A stretch of 64,000 bases of DNA from Musa acuminata AAA Group (GCF_036884655.1 NC_088354.1:15191001-15255000); one strand, 5' to 3'. Positions 13,701 to 27,282 are shown, numbered from the stretch's first letter. Made by a program: numbers and translations. The notes: generated by a model not told the origin, from the sequence alone.

Positions 13701-15430
13701 ATTCACAGGAACTAATTTTTGATCTTTGTGTATCTGAGGACAATGCTCTCTCTCTCTCTCTTTTGGGTCTTCTTGTTCTTCTTCTACCATCACCTTCTTC
13801 CCTCTGTACACCATCTTGCCATGGTTTTGCAATGTCTCATGGTGAAATCTTGCTGTCATAGGGCTCCACACCTCTGCGGTGCGTTTGGACTTCCTTTGTC
13901 ACAGGGTCCTTTCCTCTACATTTCTAAGAGAAATGGTCAAATCATTCCTCACCTCCACATGCATGCCCATGCTCACCACACCAGTCTTGATTGTGCAAGG
14001 ACAAGAAATGGGGACAATACTAAAAGATGAGTTCATGCACTAGAGTAGGTGGTAGGTTCCATTCATGGCCACTTGTAGATCATCATTTGTGTGTTCATTG
14101 CCCTCAACCAAGCCCAGATTTAAGCTCCCAGTAACGAGTGTCCTGATTGAGATAGACATGGCTACCTAAATTTAACTGTAGGAGCTTTACCACAAGTGTC
14201 CTGATTGGGCATTAGAAAGCTTCATATCTGTAGCAGCTCATCGATGCTTTATGGTAGTAACTGAACAATCTCAAATGACACCAACCGTGGTTAGCTACAA
14301 GGAGGGATGATAACTTGGTGCTATTTGATCAAGTAGTAGCTGCGAAGTCAACTTTATCTTTTTGTTAGCAAAGGATGGCTTCAGTGAGAAACTTTAACTT
14401 CGAAATGTGAATTTTTGTTTTGTTTTTGGAGACTATACTTACTGATGGCTTTAATCAGTCAACCAATGTCAAATTCCAGAAGGTAGTTCATTAATTTCCT
14501 CCTCAAACATATTGCAGAAGCAGGTAAAACTACAGCAGCAGATGATTGAATTAGCACTTGAAACGATCCCTACCATGACAATTCGACATTGCAGTTCCTC
14601 CATGGATATCGATGATAAAACTCAAAAGTCAGAGGACAAAAGCCATTTAGGGTTCCTAATCAGTGCAGACCTCTCTATAGTAGACACACAAGATCTTGAG
14701 GCAATTCATGTCAGATGATGATAGACCAGAAGAGACTGACATAGATGGATGAGACCAGCTATCATGCAATTAGAATCAATGGTTTACAGCATGAACACCA
14801 CAAGTAGCATGAAACACTTGCCACCTCTGGCACAAGGAGAACAACTTTAAAAGGAACTCATCATCTTCCACATCTGCCTTGACATGTCCTGTGATGCAAC
14901 AAAAGCTAATGGACCCAAGTGTGCAAGGATAGTAGGTCTCGAGTCACACCTCAAAATGAACTGCATGAAGAAAGGGGTGATTGAGGTGCTTGCAGCAACA
15001 GCACATGAATCACTTCCACCATACCATAGAGAAAAAGAGAAGTTAATTGTGTATTGGCTCCTCATTCTTGTATTGAAGGTATCCTATCCCCACACCGCTT
15101 AATCTTTTGTTTTGGGCTCTACAATTGTTGTATTAAATACCTTTGATCTTGCTATGTAATATTTTAGAGGATGTTGTTGAATTCGAGGACTCATGTTGTA
15201 TCTTCTAATAATTATAAAAAACCTGTAATATGAATGTCATAATTTTCATCATTATATATGCATAATATCAAATCCACCCTCAAAATAGCCCAACAACAGG
15301 AAGACACCATATTATTATGCGCTTCCCTTCCTCCCTCTCTCTTTACTCTGCAATATATTTTATATGCTTAGACATTGCCATGACCTCATTCCCACTGGAT
15401 CAGATCAAATCCAAGGGGGTCGAATGAGTG
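10767..15430. other. Intergenic DNA with local duplications, no gene recognised
   Basis: About 4.7 kb of moderately AT-rich DNA without a convincing gene. It contains an approximately 216-base tandem duplication (12028-12425), a short CT run near 13748 and a repeated 'tgtcctgattg' phrase near 14140-14210. An ATG-started 72-codon frame at 14884-15102 was considered but has no recognisable domain. A TATAAAT string at 11734 has no open frame of note behind it and might serve a non-coding transcript. Confidence 0.45.
12028..12425 (+). repeat. Diverged tandem duplication, ~216-bp unit
   Basis: The stretch beginning 'gccaaagactctacaaagatcc' is repeated from about 12244 as 'aaccaaaaactctacagagatcc'. 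Both copies then run through similar ATG/TTGATTT.ATGAG, 'cttgtttgttct.catg' and 'tttcttcaaatcagaga' phrases. Copies differ by many substitutions and small gaps, so the duplication is not recent. Confidence 0.75.
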
Positions 15431-15474
15431 CGCTCTCTCTCTCTTCTCTCTCTCTCTCTCTCGTTCTTAGGAAG

Positions 15475-15481
15475 TATATAA
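15475..15481 (+). promoter_or_regulatory. Candidate TATA box of the ARF gene
   Basis: TATATAA follows a CT-rich tract (15433-15462) and precedes a second CT tract at 15583-15602, a common plant core promoter arrangement. Transcription would then start near 15505-15515, giving a leader of about 1.1 kb before the ARF start codon unless a leader intron is removed. Confidence 0.5.
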
Positions 15482-15767
15482 TGTGTGGGTGGAAGAAAGG
15501 AAGCGAGGAGAAAGAATAGTGGCGGTTTCTACCCGTTGATCTCCACCGTAAAATATACTAACAGGGGAGGAAGCAACCTCGCCTCTCTCTCTCTCTCTCT
15601 CTTCGAAGGCCGATACGAGGAGTATACTATTCTTCTCTCTTTCTCCAAAGGGCACTACCCAGCACCTCACCAAAGGCCCCATTTTTTTGAGCCGTCGAAC
15701 GAAGCGAGCGAGCGAGCGAGCTCTTGCCCTGAACTTGCTTCCTCCTGCGCGAGGCCGGTCTCCGGTA

Positions 15768-15884
15768 ATGCTCCCGACTCCCGTAGATTCCGGGAACCAG
15801 CAGTTGGTTCGTGGCGGTGGCCGTGGAAAGCTTGGGTCCATGGTGTTCCAGCTGGAAGCCTTGCGGCCGAGGAGCTTGGACTAG
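15768..15884 (+). other. Upstream open reading frame in the ARF leader, 38 codons
   Basis: An ATG at 15768 opens a 38-codon frame ending at TAG 15884, inside the predicted 5' leader of the ARF gene. Upstream frames are known to damp translation of several plant ARF messengers. Here the presence of the frame is seen directly; its translation and effect are inference. Other short upstream ATG codons are also present before 16662. Confidence 0.4.
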
Positions 15885-16661
15885 GGCTTAGGAGCTCTGT
15901 GTTCGGGTTCTTGGGAGCCGAGCTGGATCTCGTTGTTTGAGGTCGAGGTAGTTTGCGGAAAGGCGGCGCCGTTTGTTGCTGGGTACGTCCTGAGGGGAGA
16001 TCTGGAGGTTTTTGCGGTTTCCTATGGGGGTTTCTTCTGAAATGCGTGGCGCATGGTGAGAGTTGTGGTGATTTTAGTTAGTGTTTGATGTTTCCGGAAG
16101 TTTGTTCGTCGTTGATGCTTGGGATTGAGTGAGGTTTCGAGGGTTCTGGAGGAAAGACTTCGTCTTCATATGGGGTTTCAGCTTGGTTGGTTTTGTTGAG
16201 GTAGCCGGTGTACATATTTGGCTTCTTTTCAATCCTCTTTTCTCCTTTTGAAGTTTGTCGGCTTGTTGGCTCCTAGCTTGAGCATCAGGTGAAGGAACTA
16301 CATGGTGATTGTCATGAAGGTTAGGGTATATGTTATGATTACAAATTAGACATAAGCTTGATGAACTGGAACCTCTCGAATCTGCAATTCCATCTCTGCC
16401 TTCAGATTGGATTCCTTGATGTTTAAGTCTAAAATCATTTTGTTATGTTAAGATTGTCACTAGCAACCCGAGGGCTTGCACATTGATGCCTGGGGACAGA
16501 TGATATCAGAAGCAGCTGTTTCATGCAGAGTAATGGGCTTTGGTTGAAGGTGTGCGTTTATTTTCTAGGGTCTGTCACCGAATGGAGTCTGTAAATTAAG
16601 CTTGTCCTGGTATGCTGAATTGTGCTGCTTGCTGGATTAAGCTTGCTTGCAACTGCCAAAG

Positions 16662-19600
16662 ATGAGGCTTTCATCTTCAAATCTTACTAGTGAGGCACAT
16701 GAAGGTAGATGTTTACCAGGTTCTTTTGTGTTTAACATAAAATACTGTGTTTTTGTGTTGCTATATGATTTTTTTTCAATTGTCTGCAATTATTTGCTGA
16801 ACTAGTTGTTTGATTGGAAAATGAATTTAGTTTTGTCATCAAGCTTTTTTCCTTCTAGATCTCAGAAGTTTGTTAATTGTTCCCTACTTGCAAGAGTGAA
16901 TGGTGCATTATAGTATTAGTCATTGGTCTTCCAGCTTTACTTCAGGCTTCATTTTTTCCTAATCCTGGAATCTCCACTTCTCTGATAGCTGCTGTTGGAG
17001 AAGATCTTTATGCCAATATGACTCTTGAATATTTATGTAAGCCATTGTTTCGAGTTTGGACTTGGTTTTATGGCTAGTAGGCTACTTCCTTTCAATCTCT
17101 CTCCATTCTGGAAGACCTCTGTTAGATATTCTTTTTGGTAAATGCCATTTTAAAGAGGAATTAAATGTCTATGTTATATAACTCCCAAGTGTGGCATGTT
17201 ACAGGATTTGTTTCATTCTCTTTTAGTTGAGACTACTTACTGGTGACAAAAGCCATTAGATATTTTAATATCATTTACTCCACTATGATGTTGTTTGATT
17301 CTGCAGTGATGGGGTTCCGAATGATGTCACTTAATGCTTTTTACATGGGCTTGCATAGTCTGGATTTTGTGGTGAAGGATAGATTCTTTGTACATTATGG
17401 ACATCCTTTTCTGGACAGTCCATCCTTAGATAGAAAGAAGGTTTTGTGCTGGTGAGTAGATATGCTGTAGAAGAGGCTTGGTGAATTATTAAGGTCACCT
17501 GTGGTCATCGAGTCACATGTCTGCCTATTTAGACTTTAGTTGGCATAATTAGATGCTCTTGTTTACTTAACTAATGGCATGTTTGACAATAGATACAATC
17601 TCTCTCATATAATATTTCTTTTCTAAATTGCAGCTCCGGCTTTCTTTTCTCCTTGTCACCTGCTTCTGTCTCAATCCTGATTTTTTTTGTTTATGTGCAC
17701 TATGTGCAGAAGAAAAGCAGTGTCTGAACTCAGAATTATGGCATGCATGTGCTGGACCTCTGGTGTCATTACCTGCTGTTGGGAGTCGGGTGGTGTATTT
17801 CCCACAGGGCCATAGCGAGCAGGTCAGTTTCTTGTTCTACTCTGTATCAGTGTTAATGCACTTTGAGAATGCATGGAATTCCAACTATTGTGGCATTACC
17901 TTCTTGTGTTTATTTGAGTTGATGATTCTTAGGCCATGATGTCCTGAGAAATCTTTTATATATGCTTTCATGCATGTACATTAACAATTTCTGCTTTGTC
18001 CTCAGGTAGCTGCATCAACCAACAAGGAAATTGATTCTCAAATCCCCAACTACCCAAGCTTACCTCCTCAACTGATCTGCCAGCTGCACAATGTTACTAT
18101 GCATGTAAGTTTTCTCTTCGATATGCACCTGCTCGATTTGCTGGTCAGCTATATAATGCATTAAGAAAAATGTACAATGCATAAAAACCATTTCTTCTAC
18201 AGGCAGATGTAGAGACTGATGAAGTTTATGCTCAGATGACATTGCAACCATTGAGCTCGGTATTAGACTGTCATATTGTTTTGGCCTTATATTAATGACA
18301 CTTGCAACATCTTTTCATTTGTGTATGTTTTTGTTCTAATATGCAGCAAGAGCAAAAAGATCCCTATCTTCTTACAGAATTGGGAACACCCAGCAAACAA
18401 CCAACGAATTACTTCTGTAAGACATTGACTGCAAGTGACACTAGTACACATGGTGGATTTTCTGTTCCCCGTCGAGCAGCAGAAAAGGTTTTCCCTCCCT
18501 TGGTGGGTATTTTATGAATTATGTTGACTGGAATGACTGTTTATCTTAAAGTTCTAGAATTTCTGACAACGTTGACCTCTTGTGAATTTTATGAATTATG
18601 TTGACTGGAATGACTGTTTATCTGAAAGTTCTAGAATTTCAGACAACGTTCTCCTCTTGTGAATTTTGAAGGATTATTCACAGCAGCCTCCGGCAGAGGA
18701 GTTGATTGCAAGGGACCTTCATGGCAAGGAATGGAAGTTTCGTCACATTTTTCGTGGTGAGTATATGTTTTGCCCATCTGTCATATGGTCGTTAGTGTTT
18801 TATGCAACTAAACTCTACCTGAGGATTCCTTGTGTGGGCTTTTTTGTCACAACATTGTCATACAAATTTTGGTGATCAAGCACAAAGGAACAACTGGTGC
18901 TTCCCTAGCCTTGCACAATTTAAAGATAACTTTTTCATTTTTTATTTACATGACAGCCTGGCTCTGAGAATTTTTTTTATATATTTTATTGCTTCGATAG
19001 CTTTTCCATGAGGGAGGTTTATTTCTATTACTTTTCCCGTTGCAATTGAGCCATTTTATTCAGGACTGATACTCCAATCCACTGACACAAACTGGCTGCT
19101 GTTCGTGTAGTCAGTTTCAGATATAGGAACAAGGAGTGCACACAATTGTTTTGTAGTTTGCTCATAGTATTCTCAATCGTGGAACCTACCTTAGGATTTT
19201 GGACAAATGACATGAGGGATGCATGATTTGTGCCTACTTCCTTCTGCTATATTATCCTGAATGAGGTCATTGATGTGATGGATGACTCCACAAATATTAT
19301 TGAATGTGAATCTGAGACATCATTATTTGTTTGCCCACTTAGTGCCCAATATCTGGTAATACTTTAAAATATGCATGGAACACAAGTGTGGAAGACTTGA
19401 TGTACTAGAATTATATCTGTTTTATTGCATGTGTATGATCCAAAAATAGAAGGTTCCAGGCTAATTTTGTGCATTGGTTGTGGCATTTTTCAAGTATCTG
19501 GACTGAGAAACCTTTGGAATTTTGTTATTGTTGCACTCCTTGTTCTTTATAACTCCAGCATGTTCCAATTGACAGTCATGACTGAGATGCTTATTTCATT

Positions 19601-22600
19601 GGTTGCTAGTTTCTGCAACATTAATTTTATTTGAGAAATGCATGTTTCATGATGCAGGTCAGCCAAAGAGGCATCTTCTTACTACAGGATGGAGTATATT
19701 TGTGAGTGCGAAGAGACTAGTTGCAGGAGATTCTGTTCTCTTTATCTGGTATTGTCATAAAACTTATGTCAGTTGCATTTATTTGGCACTTCTATTTCCT
19801 TGTTGCCAATAATTGAAAATTTCCTTTTAGGAATGAGAACAACCAATTGCTTTTGGGTATTCGACATGCCAATAGACCTCAAACTGTCATGCCATCATCT
19901 GTACTGTCTAGCGATAGCATGCACATTGGCCTACTTGCTGCGGCTGCTCATGCTGCTTCTACAAATAGCAGATTTACCGTATTCTACAACCCAAGGTAAA
20001 TTTGGTGCGTTCTGAAATGTATGCTTTTATGTTCTTCACTTAATGTTTGCCAATAATATATGCTTTCAGAGCAAGCCCGTCTGAATTTGTAATTCCGCTA
20101 GCTAAGTACATTAAAGCAGTCTATCACACTCGTGTTTCTGTGGGTATGCGTTTCCGGATGCTTTTTGAAACTGAAGAGTCAAGTGTTCGAAGGTAACTGC
20201 TTCTTCATTCTCCTATTCTTATTTTTCTTTTTTTTCAGAATTAGATTACATGAAGTGTATTCTTGTTCTGTTTTACACTCTCTTTTGACATTCTATAAGA
20301 TTCAAGTTTTAAAGTTTGTCACTTTATCTGCAGATACATGGGCACAATTACAGGGATCAGCGATCTTGACCCTGTTCGATGGTCAAACTCACACTGGCGT
20401 TCAGTGAAGGTAAGTGCAATGTGAATAACCACCATCTTTTTTGTATTCCAGTTGACTGCTTTATGGAAAGAAGTCAATAACTGTATTTTTAAGACTACAC
20501 ATTAATGTTTGACTACTGCCAAAATGAATTCAGAATATACAAACATTTTTTATGAGTCATAATCATATTAGTTTGATGTTACTGATGCAGGTCGGCTGGG
20601 ATGAGTCAACAGCTGGAGAGAAGCAACCTAGGGTATCTTTATGGGAGATTGAGCCCCTGACAACCTTTCCTATGTATCCATCTCCTTTTCCTCTTCGTCT
20701 TAAGCGACCATGGCCCATTGGATTGCCTTTTTTCCAAGGTATGCTTTATTAATGCAACATGAGCAATCAGAACATTTGTACACAAACAGGCATTAAGTTT
20801 TAGGTAACCTGACAATCTTCAATGGGAATATGTTTTAAAATGTTTTAGTTGTACTGTCATTTTATCTTCCTATTATTTTCAATTTATGTAGGTGGAAAAG
20901 ATGATGGCATTGATCTAAATTCATCTCTGATGTGGCTTAGAGATGGTGGAATCCCAGGAATTCAGTCAATGAATTCCAATAGTATTGCTGTTACACCCTG
21001 GATGCAGCCAAGCCTTGATGCATCAATGCTTGGTATGCAACCTGACATGTACAAGACCGTGGTAGCAGGAGCCCTTCAGGAAATGCGAACTATGAATCCC
21101 ATAAAGCAGGTATCTACTGCAATGCTTCAATTCCAGCAACCCAATAACACAGCTAGCAGATCCAACCCCATATTACCAAGTCAAGTTCTGCAGCATGTGC
21201 AACCTCAATGTCAGCAGTCCCTTCCAATCATTCAAGGAAACCAGGTGCAAAACCAGACTCAGTCTTCATTTATTCAACATCATTTACAGCAGGGCCACTC
21301 ATTTTCTGAGCAACAAGAGCAACCACAAGTTCGACAGTCACAGTGGCAGCAGCAACAGCAACAGCAGCATCTGCATCTTCAGACACCGCAATATCAACAA
21401 ATTCAGCAGCAGAAAATTTTGTCCAGTTATCAACAAGTTCCTAATGTACCATCAACTCTATCTCAGCTTGCCTCTAGTTCTCAATCCCAATCTACCACAT
21501 TGCACATGATTTCCCCATCTTTCCAGCTGAAGGACTTTCCAGATTCTAATGGCAACTCTGTTTCAGCATCTACTGCCTCCCCCCTGAATAACATTTTGCA
21601 TCAATTTTCTACAGAAGAAACATCACAACATCTTAGTTTACCAAGATATGTGCAACCAATTAATTCCGGTACCTGGTCGTCTAAGCGAGTTGCAGTTGAA
21701 TCAATGCTTCCATCAGGAGCTCAAAATGTACTCTCACAGGTAGAATTATTAGGTGCAACACACCCTAATATTTCCCTACAGTCTGTTACATTGCCACCAT
21801 TTCCTGGAAGAGAATGCTCAGTGAACCAAAGTGGTAACATGGATACCCAAAACCAACACTTGTTTAGTGTCAGTGAAAACTCCTCACTTCTAGTGCAAAA
21901 TGGCATTCCAAATCTCAGCGCTGCTGTCAGTGAGAATGATTCAATGAACATGACATATGCTGCATCCAGATTTCTGAGTTCCTCTGGAAACGACTTCACT
22001 ATTAATCAAGCATTGAGTGGTTCTAATGGCATGGATGAATCAGGATCAGGATTTTTGCGGTATCCTGAGAATGTTGATCAAGTGAACCCACAGAGTGGAA
22101 CATTTGTTAAGGTCAATCATGTATTCTTCTGTGTTTTTTCAGTTTATCCTGTGGTTCTCTTATCTGGATTTTGTTTCTAAATCCTTAAAATGATCAAAAG
22201 TGTTGTCTGCGATTAGATTTTTGAACCAGTGTGTAATGTGCATGTTAACTAAGCTAATACTCATTCTGCTGTCAAATGATCACAGGTTTATAGATCAGGA
22301 TCATTCGGGAGGTCACTGGACATCAGCAGGTTTAGCAGCTATCATGAGCTGCGCAGTGAGCTTGGGCATCTGTTTGGCCTGGAAGGCCAATTGGAGGACC
22401 CTCAGAGATCAGGCTGGCAGCTTGTATTTGTCGATCGTGAGAATGATGTTCTTCTTGTTGGAGATGATCCTTGGCAGTAAGTTATTTCTGCTAATGGCAT
22501 TAATGAAAAATACTATTTCAAATGTTTTTTTAATAGCAGTCAATGGCTATCGCTTTAGTAGACATTTTTTCAGCAGATTTTTTTCGGATCATTCACCCAT

Positions 22601-22989
22601 TTTCTAGTCTGATTTGCTCTAGAAATGAAACTTCTATTTTGCTTCCATTACAGATTCCTGTTTCTTTCTATTAGCTACAATGCTGTAGATGAATTTATTA
22701 CACGCTGCAAAGTCTCGAGATCCTTGTTTGGTTTGGCATTTCATAAATGCTTATTTGCCATTTCTCTTATTGTGCTTGTTCCAGGGAGTTTGTAAACAAT
22801 GTATCATGCATAAAGATTCTTTCCCCACAAGAGGTGCAACAGATGGGCCAACAAGGTGTAGATTTCGCAAGTTTGCCCCCCATCGAAAAGCTTCAAAGTA
22901 ACGGTTCAATCACTATGTTGGCCGGCAGGTCTCGAGAAATCTTAGCACCAGAATCACATCTATTGCGTCATTCAAGTACCGACTTCTGA
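16662..22989 (+). CDS. Auxin response factor, ARF6/ARF8 type
   Basis: Fourteen exons: 16662-16704, 17710-17822, 18006-18104, 18203-18259, 18347-18502, 18672-18756, 19658-19748, 19831-19995, 20070-20192, 20334-20409, 20591-20738, 20892-22111, 22286-22476 and 22785-22989. Frames join without a break into 923 residues. It is a nuclear transcription factor that binds auxin response elements. The dimerisation/DNA-binding region starts with [21 protein letters not shown]; the B3 domain begins near residue 127 ([20 protein letters not shown]) and includes [17 protein letters not shown]. An ARF auxiliary domain follows ([41 protein letters not shown]). The middle region (about 380-790) is Gln-rich, as in activator ARFs. 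A PB1 domain begins near 793, with [14 protein letters not shown] and an acidic [17 protein letters not shown] motif for Aux/IAA pairing. A miR167-like site lies in exon 13. All this places it in the ARF6/8 clade; which member is not decidable here. Confidence 0.95.
18511..18667 (+). repeat. 77-bp tandem duplication in an ARF intron
   Basis: Two adjacent copies with a 77-base period (18511-18587 and 18588 to about 18664) differ at only a few positions. They lie in the intron between exons 5 and 6 of the ARF gene; the second copy ends right at the splice acceptor at 18670-18671. The high similarity points to a fairly recent local duplication. Confidence 0.9.
22405..22425 (+). promoter_or_regulatory. 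miR167 target site in ARF exon 13
   Basis: The 21 bases here pair with mature miR167 at 17 of 21 positions by my count, with an uninterrupted core GCTGGCAGCTT. ARF6 and ARF8 messengers of land plants carry a miR167 site at this same place, in the PB1-encoding part where the protein reads SGWQL. Its presence both supports the clade assignment and predicts post-transcriptional control by miR167. Confidence 0.92.
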
Positions 22990-24560
22990 ATTCCCCGTTA
23001 ATCCATATTTTGCTGCACCTAAGAGCTAGATTTAAGCACTGAGCAGGTCTGATTGATCTGTCTACATTTAATACCTGCAACGCATGGTATGCACTCATAA
23101 CCTTGCTAAGACGGATTATGTGAATGTAGGCTATTTCATTATTTTACTTCATGATATGGTAATACTGAGAAAGCATTCTAATTTCTTCTACTCCAGGCAA
23201 CCTTACCCAGTATGTTTGAGCTCCTTCTAGTTAGTGTGTCAAAACTAGACACAAGTGTAAGATTAAAAGTTGGTTTCAGTCAAAGCATGGATTCCACTAT
23301 GGTATGGGTAAGAGTACCTACCTTCATATGACTGACCTTCATGTCTTCTCCCTTCATTCTTTTACACTGACATCTTTTTCATTATCCTCCTGAACATGAA
23401 TCATATGCTGATTGTCTCATGTTGCAGTAGCCCACCTTCTGATGAGTGTTTGGTTGAAGGAGGGGGCACATTGCCACTGGACCTGGAAGTGGGGAGGATG
23501 TGGCCTCCATTAATCCCCGCCCACTAAGAATATGGGCATCTCTCCCACTGGCATCTTCTTTCTTCCATCATACCATGGTCTTTCTCCCATCCCCATCAGA
23601 TCTGTGTTGGTCCCAGTGGCCTCAGATCTGGCCTTTGCTTCTTTGGCTTCTTTTTGGGAAAAGATTCTTTCTAGCTTAACCTGAGGTGACAGCAGCAATC
23701 ACTTGATAGAGCTGTTCATCCACCACATTACTCTTTACAGGGGATAAGGACTCTCACTACTATATCACAGTAGCGGTTGAGTTCAGCTGCTCTCTGATTG
23801 CTGTAAGTGGCACCAACCAAAGCTACAGAAGGCATTCTTGAAGTAGTTTGGTCAATCATCTGCAACAGAGAGACTAGAGAAGTCCGAAATTATGATTCCA
23901 AAATCTTTTACACTTTAGATCTAACATCAGAACTTGTTTTTCATGTCAACCAGTATTCATCACTTCATCTTGTTGGATTAAATTCATACACCCAAACTCT
24001 TGCCAATTCATGGTCAGGATGAATTTTGTTGAAGCAAAGTCAACCAGGTATTATTAGATACACTTTTCTAAATCTTATTTTATTTTGTGGGCTTTTGATT
24101 TGACTAGAGATGTCATACATGTGGAAGAAGATTCACATTGCTGACCCTTAATATTACCGAAAGTGTATTTTATTCATGTTCTAAAACATATCACAGTAGA
24201 GTGGGCAACTTTGGCTGAAGTTTTAGACTAATGGACAGGTGTTTCTGCAAGGATTCATTCAGGTCCATCCATCACTGGTGAAGTGATGATGAACTAATAA
24301 CCCATTTTGGATTTCCATTTCAATCCCAACAAGACACCATCGACACCATTCAACATTATCATCATGATGGTCATAAAACAATGAAGTTCAAGTTGTTTCT
24401 GAGGCACAAGCCCACAGCCATCATCTCCTTGCAAGTTGAGGGCTTCCCTCCTTGCCCTTTGTAGTTCTAATCCTTGGATTTATGCAAGCTTTTTTCCTGT
24501 TGTATTTATTGAACGCTTGTAGGAAAAATGAGAGAGCCTTCCCAGGTTTATATATATATA
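22990..24560. other. ARF 3' flank and intergenic DNA
   Basis: The first few hundred bases are presumably the ARF 3' untranslated region. Beyond that I see no gene, RNA or transposon feature until the AT-rich repeat region begins near 24.56 kb. Confidence 0.45.
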
Positions 24561-24794
24561 TATTTCATTTATATCTCATATCACTAAAGTAGGATGTCAT
24601 GTTTTAATTTTTATTACTAAGGAATATGATGAGAAGTGTGTAATCTTAAAATTAAAATATGTTAATTTACTAAATAAAATTGATAATATTTTTTTTGTAT
24701 ATAATATTTTTGATACTCCTACCTAATTATAATATTTAATCAAAAAAATACAAGCATAATATGTCCAATATTTGTATACACAAAATTTTCATGT

Positions 24795-24882
24795 CATCGT
24801 TAGTATCTATGCCAGCATGGGTTTGCATATGTTTATTTCATCGTTCGTATCTATGCTAGCATGGGTTTACATGTGTTCATTT
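24795..24882 (+). repeat. 44-bp tandem duplication
   Basis: Two copies of a 44-base unit (24795-24838 and 24839-24882), each built around 'tatctatgc.agcatgggttt', differ at several positions. It is non-coding and lies in AT-rich repeat DNA. Confidence 0.85.
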
Positions 24883-25148
24883 CCTTACCAAATCACGTGG
24901 GGTGCTAGTATCATTATTTGTATCATTATAGTTTTATTTAGATGAAAATGCATTATGTTATATATATAACATCTCAAAATCATTAACATAAGACATTTAT
25001 GGTAAACCTCTTATCCTAAAACTTCTTTAGGAAGCATAATCTTATAACATAACATATATGTAAAATAAAGAGGTAAGATTTTATGTCGAAATAATTTAAA
25101 ATATTTATATGTATACGTAGGAAGTATAATAAATTTATGAACTTTTGT

Positions 25149-25392
25149 CTCATATTATAATATATATGTGCACTCCTACATCGTATGTTATCATAATATA
25201 TACGTGCATTCTTACACTACACATCATAATATATATGTGTACTTCCATACTACATATTATAATATATATGTGTACTCTTACATCGTATATCATAATACAT
25301 CGAACATTATAACATATTCGTGCACTCCTACAACGCACAATATAGAAAACATGTACATTCCAATATCGCACGTCCTAATATATGCATGTATA
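25149..25392 (+). repeat. AT-rich minisatellite, ~33-37-bp unit, about seven copies
   Basis: Successive units follow the pattern 'cataatatatatgtg' then '.actc.tacat.gtat'. The fifth unit is longer and the last two are diverged. Open frames of 73-75 codons on both strands here are products of the periodicity and not genes. Confidence 0.8.
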
Positions 25393-27147
25393 TAAGATAT
25401 TTTTATTATAATACATATATTTTTATATTTATAAAATACATATATTCATATTTAGCTTATGTTTAGTTTATGATAATCATATCATTTGAAACATGCTTTT
25501 CAAAATATCTTATGCATATAATAATTTATACGACTTCTATTTTGTAGTAAATTAAACTTATATTTACCTGATTGAACTCAAAAATAAAAATCCAAATGAA
25601 AGATCATGTTCCTTAATGATCGAGTATCGTAGGGGGCAATACATCTATCAAATTGGGAGCATATGGTCATCAGATGCCTTAATTAAGAATCCTACCTCAT
25701 GAATTATTTATTTATAATAATAATTTATAAAAAAATGATAAAATCTTTTATAAAATAGGCTATACTCAATCTAAAAATTCATCTAAATCCTACCATTAAC
25801 TTTTCAACAATTCACTCCATAAACAAATAAATTAGTTAGTATCAATCAAACTATCACATAATTCTATGAAAAAAATATACTTTATTATTCTAGCTGACCA
25901 AATGATCTTAAATTATCATGAAATTTTATAAAAAAATCATAAAACATATAAAACTAAATACACACCAAATTTTAGCTTAAAATTGAATTATTTGGAGGCT
26001 AAAATACCCTCCTAATTCAATTATCAACACTTATTCTATTCTGTTGAATCTGGGTTGTAATTGTTTGAACTTATAAACCTCATATTTTGGTGTATAAAGG
26101 TGGTATTCACTCAATTATAAATCTTACAGATCCCTAAGAGAACCTTTAAAATATATTAAAAAGGATAAAACCTAGTTATATCCCTAAGGGGATCAATTTA
26201 ACTCCAATATAATCCCTTCTCAGAAAATTAGAGATTTTGAGTACCTTAGATTATGATAATAACTCTATACACTAGTATTAGATTAAGGTCATATAAAGGC
26301 CTTAGAACCATAAGAAAATTCTATAAAATATATCTAAAAATTAAATATTAATTCAAAGTATAGATTACTCAAAAGCAACTAAAAAAATCAATATATAATT
26401 TATAAACTGAAATCCTAGGTATTGCAAGGGAAGAATTGAGTTTTTCATATCTCAATCTTCCGTAAGTTTGGGTTTCTTGATCTCTATGAGAAAAGTTAAG
26501 AAAATGACTATAGAAGGAGAGAAAGGATAGTGGGTTATTAAATTGATAAAAAAGATGAGACTAAATTAAGATAAAAGTGGTTAAAATGTCACATTAAGAT
26601 CTAGGGTTTAATCCTATTAGGTCTCATTTTAAGTTTTTATTTTTTTTTATTTTTTTACTAATATAATTCTAATTTTATAATAATTTCAATTGAGTTTAAT
26701 TTGGTTTGACAAATATTATATTTTTTTGTCTAAAATCATTTCTTCAATCTCATATATCTCAATAGTTAGTATAACACATCATTGATTTGCATTTCTATTT
26801 AATTCTTTATTATTATATCTATGCTTAAGTAACTTATGATCCTCCACATACATAATATTTAAGACTCAAACTTTTTTACGTTAATCATGGTCAAACCCAT
26901 TCAAGTCTTGAGATTCACTTAAGTTTGATTGAAATTCAACCATCATTTCTATTTACTATATGTATACTTATTACTGTAACTTAAGCTCATATTCAATTCT
27001 GCTAACGGAAACATTAATACTTATGTATGCTCAACTAATATTTCATAGAACTGAGAATGATATTTTTGAAAAGTATATACTTCAATCTTAAATGTCGAAA
27101 ACATGAATATACCATTTATCGTATTTACGAAACATAGATATCACAAA

Positions 27148-27282
<135 letters not shown>

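Noticed and set aside
14884..15102. ATG-started 72-codon frame
   Set aside because: No family signature, no promoter, and an equally long frame exists on the opposite strand; most likely chance.
15481..15519. Twelve-codon upstream frame starting at 15481
   Set aside because: It overlaps the candidate TATA box, so it would lie before the transcription start.
15467..15841. Minus-strand frame antisense to the ARF leader
   Set aside because: Biased by CT repeats; no splice signals or domain.
15485..15940. 151-codon frame in the ARF leader
   Set aside because: It starts with GTG, consists partly of CT/GA repeat translations and has no protein signature; it is leader DNA.
25150..25395. Frames of 73 and 75 codons on both strands
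   Set aside because: They are translations of a tandem AT-rich repeat whose period is near a multiple of three.
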